A stretch of DNA of 25,143 nt, from assembly GCA_937902275.1 (NCBI GenBank), contig CALFNW010000129.1:1-25143 (forward strand). The letters run 5' to 3'. The stretch is from UBA4717 sp002404395. GTDB lineage: Bacteria > Bacillota > Clostridia > Oscillospirales > CAG-272. The notes beneath the pieces are model-generated. The model saw nothing but the letters and a program-made list of their open reading frames with translations, ran no database searches and had not been told where the DNA came from. Of this stretch, positions 1-7,546 are shown one piece after another. Each line of letters opens with the position of its first letter. The stretch's first letter is position 1. Made by a program: the position numbers and the translations under genes.

Positions 1-67
1 TATCCAACGGCGAAGTTTTCTGATTTTTGTAACACATCATTGACAAACCTACAATTTTTGCCTTTAG

Positions 68-604
68 TCAGAGTTTTCGGAGAAATTTATCTATCTTCAG
101 CCGCTGCCTGAACTTTATTATATACAGCGTGATCAGCTTTGTAAGCGCGATATCAAACAATACAAAGGTCACGTTTCCGAGCACGAACCACACGGGAACC
201 GAGCCGAGATCCGGCACGGCAAACAAATATTTTGCCGCACAAATCGCACCGGTCAATGCCAGATTAAAGTATGCAAGCTTAAGTATCCACGATAAAAGTT
301 TGCCGAGACGTTCAATGTCCGCTTTCAGCACCGCGTAAAGCGCCATAAACGCATACGCCGCCGCAGAAAATTTTTGAGGACACAATACAAGCGAAAGCAG
401 TGCGCTCGCCGCATACACCAGATACGCAAAGCCCTTGCCGACCTCTATTCGGGCAAATATCACGATCAAGCAGGCTACCGCGCAAAGCGAAAGGTCAAGT
501 ATATCGGTAATTGCACCGAGATATACAAGCACCACGCCGAGCGCACACAGCATTGCTCCGAGCGCCGCCGTTCTCGTGGTAATTTTGTTTTGACGAGTTC
601 TCAA
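68..604 (-). CDS. small multi-pass membrane protein of unknown function
   Basis: This 178-residue protein is almost entirely hydrophobic, with about five or six membrane segments at roughly residues 13-33, 36-56, 59-93, 100-127 and 135-163, and a short basic C-terminal tail, so it should sit in the cytoplasmic membrane. No catalytic motif is visible. The topology recalls small substrate-binding (S) components of ECF transporters, but no signature was recognised, so function is left open. The start is a TTG at 604; an AAAGGA ribosome binding site lies about 11 bases upstream, inside the last codons of the J-domain gene, and no ATG in frame fits better. It is the last gene of a minus-strand unit (2149 to 68) and only 16 bases separate it from the J-domain gene, so co-transcription is very likely. 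That it is a real gene is well supported by spacing and composition. Confidence 0.75.
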   Translation of the reverse strand: MRTRQNKITTRTAALGAMLCALGVVLVYLGAITDILDLSLCAVACLIVIFARIEVGKGFAYLVYAASALLSLVLCPQKFSAAAYAFMALYAVLKADIERLGKLLSWILKLAYFNLALTGAICAAKYLFAVPDLGSVPVWFVLGNVTFVLFDIALTKLITLYIIKFRQRLKIDKFLRKL

Positions 605-620
605 TCCGACGACCGTCCTT

Positions 621-1211
621 TCAGCAACATGGGATCAGATCGCCGCCGCAAAGCTCGCACATACAGTCGGCGCAGATAAGCGTAGAGCAGACGTCGCACG
701 CCGAAGTTCCGCCGCCCTGTGCGGTGCGGTATCCGCCGCCGTATGAGGTTGCATGGCTTCGCAGATTATTAAGCATATTGCGGTATTCGGCATTATCGGG
801 CGCCATATAGCACGCCGTTTCAAGATATTTTTGCGCGTCGATATACCAACCGCGCTTGATAAGCACGACTCCCTTAAGATAGTTCCACTCGGCATTGCGG
901 TCGCTGTGCGCTATGGAATCGAGTATCAGCTCCGCCTCCGAAAATCTTCCGACATTTATCAGATTGCGTACGTTTGTAAAGCCCGAAGGTCCGTAATGAC
1001 TGTTTCCCGCCGATCCTTTTCCGGCGCGCTCCTTTTGTATCTGGTCGTACGCCTCGTTGATCTCTTTCATTTTTTCCTGGACCAGATCTTCAAGCGGATT
1101 ACCCGAATAATTGTCGGGATGGTACTTTCTCGCAAGCTCTCTGTACGCTTTCTTTATTTCATCATCTGTCGCATCCTTAGACACGCCAAGGACCTTATAA
1201 GGATCGTTCAT
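621..1211 (-). CDS. J-domain (DnaJ-like) co-chaperone with helical repeats and a Cys-rich tail
   Basis: The N-terminal ~65 residues are a canonical J domain with the HPD motif at residues 31-33, the site that stimulates the ATPase of DnaK/Hsp70. DnaJ's Gly/Phe region, zinc-finger repeats and C-terminal substrate domains are absent. Instead residues ~80-150 look like one or two TPR-type helical hairpins, followed by a Gly-rich linker and a tail with eight cysteines in the last 25 residues (172, 175, 180, 183, 185, 188, 195, 196), which could bind zinc. It is therefore a specialised J protein, not the housekeeping DnaJ. Its ATG overlaps the stop of the upstream DUF5685 gene (ATGA, four bases), which indicates translational coupling, and the membrane protein gene follows 16 bases later. 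The client is unknown; the tight coupling makes the DUF5685 protein a candidate partner (inference). Confidence 0.88.
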   Translation of the reverse strand: MNDPYKVLGVSKDATDDEIKKAYRELARKYHPDNYSGNPLEDLVQEKMKEINEAYDQIQKERAGKGSAGNSHYGPSGFTNVRNLINVGRFSEAELILDSIAHSDRNAEWNYLKGVVLIKRGWYIDAQKYLETACYMAPDNAEYRNMLNNLRSHATSYGGGYRTAQGGGTSACDVCSTLICADCMCELCGGDLIPCC

Positions 1212-2149
1212 CTATCAAATTCTCCGTTATTTATTTCGCCGTAATGCACGCTTTTTTCTTTATTGTCCCGGCCGTTCGACCGCGCATCGCCTTTATTTGT
1301 TTTATCATTCATTTTCATTATTGCCCTCAGCTTTGCGGGCATTCCGAGATAAACAATATTTTTGACTGCCGCACCGTATCCCGGGCAAAGCGAAAAGTCC
1401 GCAAGTTCGACCGCTCTGCCGAGCGACTCAAGCTCAAGCAGAGCTCCTGTCTCTATCCCCGATATTCTGCCTGAAATATCGTCGCCGTAATGTGCAAAAA
1501 AAGGATTGTAGCTTCCGGTCTTAATATCATCTTCAAAATCGTCAAGCGCATCGGCAATATATATAAACCGTCCGGTGTGCAATCCGATCTCGTGCGCTAT
1601 CCGCCGTTTTTTTTCATCCTCAAGTCCGAACGCAAACAACTCCGCCATCAGCTTTCCGAACTCTTCGGCACATGCGTCGGGGCTTGCCTGCGCTTTCTCA
1701 AGTTTACCGAGCACTCCGAGCGAATTTCGCACCGCGACCTCAAGCGCTCCGATATCCCGCGTCCGATGCAACGCCAACGCCGCAAACGGTTTTACGGCAA
1801 GTGCTCCGAGTCTGCCGACTCCGCGCTTATCGGCAATATTATCGCACACCTTATAATATGCCAGCAACGCGCCGACATTCGCACAATAAGCAAGCGCCGA
1901 GCCGTCGCGCGCGATCGCGCGCGGTTTCATAGGATGTACCGCACAGCGGCTTTTGACAAATTCGGGCAGCTCGCCCGTAAGCGCCGTGCGTATCATTGCC
2001 AGAAACACAAAATCATAGTTCAGCGTTAATCTCGAAAGTCCGCCCGTATGCTTACCCATACTGCGGCAAAGTCCGCAATAGAGCGCCCTGTACTGCTCGT
2101 ACTCCCAAAGTCTCAGCTGTGCCTTTTCGGGCTCAACATATCCAAACAA
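1208..2149 (-). CDS. DUF5685 family protein
   Basis: The opening residues MFGYVEPEKAQLR and the following Y-C-G-L-C-R-S-M-G stretch (Cys25, Cys28) are typical of the DUF5685 family found in Clostridia; the family has no established function that I know of. The 313-residue protein is predicted mostly alpha-helical and carries two Asp-rich motifs, D-N-I-A-D at 103-107 and D-A-L-D-D-F-E-D-D at 200-208. Their placement resembles the two metal-binding Asp motifs of squalene/phytoene-synthase-like enzymes, but this is only a visual likeness. The start is TTG at 2149, chosen because family members begin MFGY; an AAAGG element lies about 12 bases upstream. It is the first gene of the minus-strand operon, with a promoter at 2189-2216, and overlaps the J-domain gene by four bases. 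Confidence 0.8.
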   Translation of the reverse strand: MFGYVEPEKAQLRLWEYEQYRALYCGLCRSMGKHTGGLSRLTLNYDFVFLAMIRTALTGELPEFVKSRCAVHPMKPRAIARDGSALAYCANVGALLAYYKVCDNIADKRGVGRLGALAVKPFAALALHRTRDIGALEVAVRNSLGVLGKLEKAQASPDACAEEFGKLMAELFAFGLEDEKKRRIAHEIGLHTGRFIYIADALDDFEDDIKTGSYNPFFAHYGDDISGRISGIETGALLELESLGRAVELADFSLCPGYGAAVKNIVYLGMPAKLRAIMKMNDKTNKGDARSNGRDNKEKSVHYGEINNGEFDR

Positions 2150-2188
2150 TAGCTTTCAAACCTTTTTCTTTTTATTTTACAGTCCAAC

Positions 2189-2216
2189 ATTATATACCGT
2201 CTAAATAACAAGTTAA
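2189..2216 (-). promoter_or_regulatory. promoter for the DUF5685-J protein operon
   Basis: On the minus strand a perfect -10 TATAAT (2194-2189) lies 16 bases from a -35-like TTAACT (2216-2211, four of six matches to consensus). Transcription would start about 35 bases upstream of the TTG at 2149. It is seen in the sequence only, with no experimental support. Confidence 0.5.
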
Positions 2217-2236
2217 TTTTTTGTAAATAGGCCCGC

Positions 2237-2265
2237 TTGCTTTTTTGCGCATTTTACTGTATACT
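2237..2265 (+). promoter_or_regulatory. promoter for the radical SAM gene
   Basis: TTGCTT (2237-2242), a 17-base spacer and TATACT (2260-2265) form a plausible sigma-A promoter on the plus strand. The leader to the ATG at 2378 would be about 105 bases. The opposing promoter at 2189-2216 makes this a divergent intergenic region. Confidence 0.45.
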
Positions 2266-2377
2266 TTCAATAGGATAAGCAAGTGAGATACGAGCCGCTT
2301 ATCAGCCCCAAGCAATAATTACGACCCCGCTTTTGATTTAAGCGGCAGAGTTGATATAAAATGATCGGAGATAAAAT

Positions 2378-3298
2378 ATGAGCGCGGAGATTTTAAATCA
2401 TTGCACCCTTTGCCCCCGCGAATGCGGCGCCGACCGTGCGCATGGCAGGCTCGGCAGCTGTCTCGCACCGGCAAAACTTTGCGCCGCGCGGGCTTCCCTG
2501 CATATGTGGGAGGAGCCCTGCCTTTCGGGCGAGCGAGGTTCGGGCACGATCTTCTTTTCGGGCTGTCCTCTTTCCTGCGTTTTTTGCCAAAACAGCGAAA
2601 TATCGCAAAGCGGAATCGGTTTTGAGCTCACGCCGAAAAGACTGCGGGAGATCTTTTTTGAACTTGAGAAACGCGGCGCGCACAACATAAACTTAGTCTC
2701 GCCTACGCCCTACATTCCCCTCATAGCCGAGGCAATAAGCGAAGCCAAAGACGGAGGCTTTGCACTGCCTTTCATATATAACTCCTCCGGATACGAAAAG
2801 GTTGGATCCCTAAAGCGGCTCTCCGGTCTGATCGACATCTGGCTTCCGGATTACAAATACGTATCCTCTGTGCTTGCAGCGCGTTATTCGGGCGTGCCCG
2901 ACTACCCAAGCGTTGTGCTCCCTGCCTTGAGGGAAATGGTTCGCCAACAGCCGAAACCGTGCTTCGGCAAAGGCCACATGATGAAGCGGGGAGTCATAAT
3001 ACGCCATCTGATGCTTCCGGGGTGTGTTTCGGATTCAAAGGAAGTGCTTCGCTCGATCCGCTTGAACTTCGGCGAGTCGGTCTACGTAAGCATCATGCGT
3101 CAGTACACACCGCACGGCGAGCTGTCGCGCTTCCCTGAGCTTATGCGACCGCTGAACGACGAAGAATACAGTGAACTTACAGACTACGCGGTCAGACTCG
3201 GAATAAAACGCGGTTTTGTACAAGAGGGCGGCTCAATAGGCGAAAGTTTCATTCCGAAATTTGACGGAGAGGGCATCTGCACCGAAATTCAGGCATAA
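2378..3298 (+). CDS. COG1313-type radical SAM protein (PflA-like, putative PflX)
   Basis: This 306-residue protein has the radical SAM cluster motif C-x3-C-x2-C at Cys63, Cys67 and Cys70 (FSGCPLSCVFCQN), which would bind the [4Fe-4S] cluster that cleaves S-adenosylmethionine. An extra N-terminal Cys set (9, 12, 16, 28) precedes it, as in the COG1313 group of PflA homologues. The C-terminal part (YTPHGELSRFPELMRPL) also fits that group. Members are usually annotated as putative pyruvate-formate-lyase activating enzymes, but their substrate is not established, and no glycyl radical enzyme lies next to this gene. The ATG at 2378 follows GGAGATAAAAT, a good ribosome binding site. The gene is monocistronic as far as can be seen: it has its own upstream promoter, and the rnf promoter follows 25 bases after its stop. 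Confidence 0.85.
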   Translation: MSAEILNHCTLCPRECGADRAHGRLGSCLAPAKLCAARASLHMWEEPCLSGERGSGTIFFSGCPLSCVFCQNSEISQSGIGFELTPKRLREIFFELEKRGAHNINLVSPTPYIPLIAEAISEAKDGGFALPFIYNSSGYEKVGSLKRLSGLIDIWLPDYKYVSSVLAARYSGVPDYPSVVLPALREMVRQQPKPCFGKGHMMKRGVIIRHLMLPGCVSDSKEVLRSIRLNFGESVYVSIMRQYTPHGELSRFPELMRPLNDEEYSELTDYAVRLGIKRGFVQEGGSIGESFIPKFDGEGICTEIQA

Positions 3299-3323
3299 AA
3301 CCGACAAATTTTGTGCTTGCGTA

Positions 3324-3352
3324 TTGTTTTTTTCGGCTCGGTGTTGTATAAT
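3324..3352 (+). promoter_or_regulatory. rnf operon promoter
   Basis: TTGTTT (3324-3329), a 17-base spacer and a perfect TATAAT (3347-3352) lie directly upstream of rnfC. The start of transcription is expected near 3359, giving a leader of only about 15 bases that carries the GAGGTG ribosome binding site at 3362-3367. Confidence 0.65.
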
Positions 3353-3373
3353 TGAAACAATGAGGTGATGAAT

Positions 3374-4741
3374 GTGGCGAAAACATTTCGCGGCGGTGTT
3401 CGCATGGATGAACACAAGAATACGGAAAAATCATGCATAGAGAAGCTTCCCGCTCCCAAATGCGTGCATATCCCCATGTCTCAACATGTCGGCGCTCACT
3501 GCAAACCGCTTGTAAAAGTCGGCGATACCGTTGATAAGGGACAACTTATCGGCTCGGGCGACAGCGGACTTTTCTGTCCGATACACGCAAGCGTTTCGGG
3601 CAAGGTTACCGCCATAGCGGAAACCAAAATGGCTTCGGGCGCGTCGGTTACCGAAATCGTTATTGAAAACGATTTTGAGGACCGTCTTGACCCTTCGATC
3701 AAACCGTTTGAAAAAAAGCTTATAGACACCGAACCGTCCGAGATCATCGAAATAGTGAAAAACGCCGGCATCTCCGGAATGGGAGGCGCGACCTTCCCGA
3801 CCTTTGCTAAGATCTCGTCCGCACTCGGAAAGGTCGACACCATTATAATCAACTGCGCGGAATGTGAACCGTTTATCACGGCGAATCACCGACTTTTACT
3901 TGAAAACCCCGCAAGCGTCATAAACGGATTGAAGATATTGCTCCGCACTTTCGGTCTGCGTGAAGGTATAATTGCCGTCGAGGACAACAAACCCGATGCC
4001 GTAAAGCGACTGAACGAATTACTTAAAGGCAGCCGTCTCATCCGTGTCGAGGTGCTTAAAACCAAGTATCCGCAGGGAGATGAGCGTCAGTTGATATACG
4101 CGCTCACAGACAGAGAACTGCCCGCCGGGAAATTGCCTGCCGACGTCGGATGCGTGGTGTTCAATGCCGAGACCTGTTCGGCAATATTCAACGCTTTTGC
4201 AACCGGAATGCCTTTGATAGAACGTGTGGTGACCGTTGACGGAGACTGCGTGGCGACTCCGAAGAACCTGCTTGTCCCGATAGGCACTCCGTACAGCGAT
4301 CTTATCGAATACTGCGGAGGTCTCAAAAAAACTCCGTGGAAGCTCATAAACGGCGGTCCCATGATGGGAAGTGCGCAATGGAACATAAATGCCCCCGTTA
4401 CCAAGGGCACCTCGGCAATTCTTGTTTTTTCGGATGCGTATGACAAAAAATACGAAATAGATCCGTGCTGTATTCGCTGCGGCAGATGTGTACGCGGATG
4501 TCCCATGCATCTTATGCCGAACTATCTTGCCGCTTTTTCCTCTCACGGTATGCTTGAATCGGCGGAAAAATTCGATATCATGAGCTGTGTGGAATGCGGC
4601 ACCTGTTCATACAACTGTCCCGGGAATATGCCCATAGTACAACTTATCCGCGCCGCCAAAGGGCAGATCGGCGACCTTAAGCGCGCACGTGAACGCGCGC
4701 TCGCCGCTTCCGCGTCAAACGAAGGAAAAGGAGACCGTTGA
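3374..4741 (+). CDS. rnfC: Rnf complex subunit RnfC
   Basis: RnfC is the peripheral subunit that exchanges electrons with NAD(H) in the Rnf complex. Visible are the flavin/NAD-binding G-M-G-G-A-T-F-P motif (residues 135-142 counted from the start used here), the N-C-A-E-C-E-P-F segment and two [4Fe-4S] ferredoxin motifs: Cys365/366/369/372/376 and Cys405/408/411/415. The frame stays open back to GTG 3365 and ATG 3368, but these lie inside the ribosome binding site GAGGTG (3362-3367). The GTG at 3374, six bases after it, is therefore the better start and gives 455 residues, normal for the family. It is the first gene of the rnfCDGEAB operon, and its stop is two bases before the rnfD ATG. A later start at ATG 3404 is possible but would cut into the conserved N-terminal F-x-G-G segment. 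Confidence 0.95.
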   Translation: MAKTFRGGVRMDEHKNTEKSCIEKLPAPKCVHIPMSQHVGAHCKPLVKVGDTVDKGQLIGSGDSGLFCPIHASVSGKVTAIAETKMASGASVTEIVIENDFEDRLDPSIKPFEKKLIDTEPSEIIEIVKNAGISGMGGATFPTFAKISSALGKVDTIIINCAECEPFITANHRLLLENPASVINGLKILLRTFGLREGIIAVEDNKPDAVKRLNELLKGSRLIRVEVLKTKYPQGDERQLIYALTDRELPAGKLPADVGCVVFNAETCSAIFNAFATGMPLIERVVTVDGDCVATPKNLLVPIGTPYSDLIEYCGGLKKTPWKLINGGPMMGSAQWNINAPVTKGTSAILVFSDAYDKKYEIDPCCIRCGRCVRGCPMHLMPNYLAAFSSHGMLESAEKFDIMSCVECGTCSYNCPGNMPIVQLIRAAKGQIGDLKRARERALAASASNEGKGDR

Positions 4742-4743
4742 AA

Positions 4744-5751
4744 ATGGATAATAACATCACAAATGTTGCCGGCTATAACGGACTACTCACCGTTTCACCC
4801 TCTCCGCATATCAAACACCGTGACACCACGCGTTCTATAATGATAAGCGTGATCATCGCAATGCTGCCGGCATTGGTATGGGGAGCGGCAGTCTTCGGTC
4901 TCAGAAGTCTGACCGTCACTCTTGAAAGCGTATTTTTTTGCGTACTGTTTGAATTCATCTATCAGCTTTTGATGAAAAAGCCTATTACGGTGCTTGACTT
5001 TTCGGCGGTAGTCACCGGTATGTTGATAGGCTTGAATCTTCCCGCCTCGATCCCACTGTGGATCCCTCCGCTTGCTTCATTTTTCGCAATCATCGTAGTC
5101 AAGCAGCTCTTCGGCGGAATCGGAAAGAATGTAGTGAATCCGGCGCTTGCGGCAAGAGTTTTCCTGTTTTCATGGACAGGACATATGAGCACCTTTACCC
5201 TGCCGGGAGTAAAGCTCGGCGCGTTTGCAAGCGCAAATGCGGATGCGGTTGCCGGCGCGACCCCGCTCGCCGCACTCAAAAGCTCCGCTTTGCCCGACGC
5301 TTCTCCGCTTGATCTGTTTCTCGGATATATCCCAGGGTGCATCGGCGAAGTATCGGCATTACTCTTACTTGCCGGCGGAATATATCTTTTGTGCAGAAAA
5401 GTTATAACCTGGCACACGCCCGTCGCGTTTATCGGGACGGTCTACGTGCTGACTCTGATCTTTGCTCCGGACGGCGTCAACCCGTTTGATTTCGCACTCT
5501 GCGAGATCCTTTCCGGAGGACTTTTCCTCGGCGCGATCTTTATGGCGACCGACTACGCGACGACCCCGGTTACGGGCACGGGCAGAGTGATCTTCGGCAT
5601 CGGTTGCGGTCTGATAACCGTTTTCATCAGATTTTTCGGCGGATATCCGGAAGGCGTTTCATTCGCGATACTCATTATGAATCTGCTTGTATGGTATATA
5701 GACAGATTCACAAAACCGATCAAATTCGGAGGCAGAAGCAATGTCAGATAA
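4744..5751 (+). CDS. rnfD: Rnf complex subunit RnfD
   Basis: RnfD is an integral membrane flavoprotein of the Rnf complex, related to NqrB. The 335-residue protein has about eight to ten membrane segments and the covalent FMN attachment motif G-A-T-P-L; by homology the flavinylated residue would be Thr173 (codon 5260-5262). The N-terminal segment S-P-S-P-H-I and the K-x-L-F-G-G-x-G-x-N motif are typical. A TTG at 4738 overlaps the rnfC stop, but the ATG at 4744 is preferred because AAGGAG (4728-4733) is ten bases upstream of it. The gene overlaps the start of rnfG by eleven bases, consistent with coupled translation. Attachment of FMN needs an ApbE flavin transferase, which is not in this window. 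Confidence 0.95.
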   Translation: MDNNITNVAGYNGLLTVSPSPHIKHRDTTRSIMISVIIAMLPALVWGAAVFGLRSLTVTLESVFFCVLFEFIYQLLMKKPITVLDFSAVVTGMLIGLNLPASIPLWIPPLASFFAIIVVKQLFGGIGKNVVNPALAARVFLFSWTGHMSTFTLPGVKLGAFASANADAVAGATPLAALKSSALPDASPLDLFLGYIPGCIGEVSALLLLAGGIYLLCRKVITWHTPVAFIGTVYVLTLIFAPDGVNPFDFALCEILSGGLFLGAIFMATDYATTPVTGTGRVIFGIGCGLITVFIRFFGGYPEGVSFAILIMNLLVWYIDRFTKPIKFGGRSNVR

Positions 5752-7453
5752 GAAAAAAATCGATAAGCCGACAGAATCCGATAACGGGATCCCGTTTGTT
5801 GTGACACCGATCGAAGAATCCGCTGCGCACGAAAACACCCATATGGAAGACAGCGGACACCGCCCGTTGTTTATCGGAAACGATTTCGACGACGATTGCC
5901 CGCCGACGACCACGCAGAACAACGGAATGATGCTCCTAAACGAACTTCCCGAAACCGAAGATCCACCTCGCTCCAAAAAGCAGCGTGACAAAAGCAAAGC
6001 TTCCGCTCTGCCCGACACCGGAGCGGACAAAAAGGACGAGATGCCTGTAAAAGCGCATAAAAGCACATTCGCGTTTGCGGCAGAGCTTACGCTGAAGTTG
6101 CTTTTGATCTGCGCCGCCACCGCCGCGTTGCTTGCCTTTGTCAATCATTTTACCGCGCCGATAATCGCTGAAAACGAGCTTGCAAAAAAAGAGCTTGCAC
6201 TTTCCTCGATTTTCCCCGAGCTGACCGCCTACGAAACGTTTGACGCATCGCAGACCGATTCCGACGAAATATATATTGTTTCGGATAACAACGGCGCGAT
6301 CGGATATTGCGCCGTAACCACCCCGTCGGGCTTCGGCGGAAAACTCAATATGATGGTCGGAGTTGATTCCGAACGCAATGTGCGCGGGATACGGATCATC
6401 GGCCACAGTGAGACCGCCGGTGTGGGAACAAATGCGCTGAACGATGCATATCTTTCGCTTTACAACGGTCTCGGCGGGCCCGGTATCACACTCGGAGACG
6501 GAGTTGACGCATATGCTCATGCCACCGTCACTTCAAAAGCGGTAAACGCCGGCGTGAACCGTGCGCTTTCCGCGTATGATGTCGTATTTGCGGATATGTC
6601 ACACGCAGCATCCGATCCCGAAGCCGCAATAAACGCCGCAGTAAACGGGATGTATGGTTGGGTAGACAATGCGGCTTTCAGCCGCACCGAGCTTGAAACC
6701 CCGTTTGATGCCATGTATTTTGTAACCGCAGACGGATTGAATGCCGGATATGCCGCCGTTGTCAAGGTTACAGCGGCAGACGGAAGCGCTACGCTTCTGA
6801 TCGGAACCTGGGCATGGCCCGAACAGTTGCTCGGAGTACGCGTGCTTGAGACCGAAGGCGAAGCATTCAAAGCGCTCGCTTCGGACACCGAATATATTTC
6901 GTCATTCAGGGGCGCAACCTCGCTTTCGGACACCGCCGACGACCCTGCAAAGGCAGCGGTCAATGCGGCGGCAAGCAAAGTATTCGCTTATTACGGCGAA
7001 TACAAAAAGCTTGCAAACCGCACCGAATTTTCGGATGCCGAGTTAAGCTCTATGATGCTTGAAGCCGTCAAGGCGCAGTACAATTGGGTAACCGACTCGA
7101 TATTCAGCCTGAGCGACACGCCTGATGACTTTGACATGATATATAACATCAAAGCCGACGGCGCCGATGCCGGTATCTGCGCGTTGGTAACGATCGAAGC
7201 GGATGACGGCTATGCAAAGCTTGCAATCGGAACCTGGGCGTGGCCCGAAAAGCAGATACTTTCGGTCACACCGCTTCATTCGGACAGCGAATCGATAAGC
7301 GCGTTTTTCGCCGATGATAACAATATCGGCAGGTTCCGCGGCATTACCGAGCCGATAAACGAAACCGGCGAAGCGGAAATGTCAAGCGCTGAGTCCGCGG
7401 TCACCGATGCGGTAAACCGTGTGATCGCATATTACACTCAGACAGCAAAGTAA
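5741..7453 (+). CDS. rnfG: RnfG subunit, enlarged: one FMN-binding domain plus two diverged repeats
   Basis: The position between rnfD and rnfE and the domain plan identify RnfG, the membrane-anchored flavoprotein carrying covalent FMN. At 570 residues it is about three times the usual ~200. Residues 1-107 are a hydrophilic, charged extension not found in typical RnfG. A single membrane anchor follows at ~116-136, then FMN-binding domain 1 (~160-280) with attachment motif D-A-Y-A-H-A-T-V-T-S (256-265). Here the usual S-G before A-T is A-H, but the acceptor Thr262 is kept. Two further repeats follow with a period of ~142 residues: repeat 2 (~295-420) and repeat 3 (~440-568). They share G-T-W-A-W-P-E (355-361 and 497-503), and end in F-R-G-A-T-S (389-394) and F-R-G-I-T-E (532-537), which align with the attachment site. 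The first two repeats could each carry FMN; the third has Ile before Thr. The frame is open throughout and composition matches its neighbours, so it is not a misread fusion. Confidence 0.9.
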   Translation: MSDKKKIDKPTESDNGIPFVVTPIEESAAHENTHMEDSGHRPLFIGNDFDDDCPPTTTQNNGMMLLNELPETEDPPRSKKQRDKSKASALPDTGADKKDEMPVKAHKSTFAFAAELTLKLLLICAATAALLAFVNHFTAPIIAENELAKKELALSSIFPELTAYETFDASQTDSDEIYIVSDNNGAIGYCAVTTPSGFGGKLNMMVGVDSERNVRGIRIIGHSETAGVGTNALNDAYLSLYNGLGGPGITLGDGVDAYAHATVTSKAVNAGVNRALSAYDVVFADMSHAASDPEAAINAAVNGMYGWVDNAAFSRTELETPFDAMYFVTADGLNAGYAAVVKVTAADGSATLLIGTWAWPEQLLGVRVLETEGEAFKALASDTEYISSFRGATSLSDTADDPAKAAVNAAASKVFAYYGEYKKLANRTEFSDAELSSMMLEAVKAQYNWVTDSIFSLSDTPDDFDMIYNIKADGADAGICALVTIEADDGYAKLAIGTWAWPEKQILSVTPLHSDSESISAFFADDNNIGRFRGITEPINETGEAEMSSAESAVTDAVNRVIAYYTQTAK

Positions 7454-7504
7454 GCGCAATATAGTCCGATAACAAATTACAAACTGCGGAAAGGAATCAG
7501 GCGG

Positions 7505-7529
7505 AGCCCGCGCGCAACGCGCACAGGCT
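7505..7529 (+). repeat. GC-rich hairpin in the rnfG-rnfE gap
   Basis: An outer AGCC (7505-7508)/GGCT (7526-7529) stem encloses a perfect inner GCGCG (7510-7514) CAA CGCGC (7518-7522) hairpin. It lies in the 93-base gap before rnfE, between an AAAGGAA element at about 7488-7494 and the ATG at 7547. It could be a mobile palindrome or an mRNA processing or stability element that sets the rnfE level. Confidence 0.55.
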
Positions 7530-7546
7530 TCGCGGTCGGCTGAAAC

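Noticed and set aside
1..40. Minus-strand frame running off the left edge (M-M-C-Y-K-N-Q-K...)
   Set aside because: Only 13 codons are visible, with a weak ribosome binding site; it may be the start of the next gene but cannot be supported.
5936..6520. Minus-strand open frame opposite rnfG
   Set aside because: Low-complexity antisense translation, no start signal, and the plus strand encodes recognisable RnfG here.
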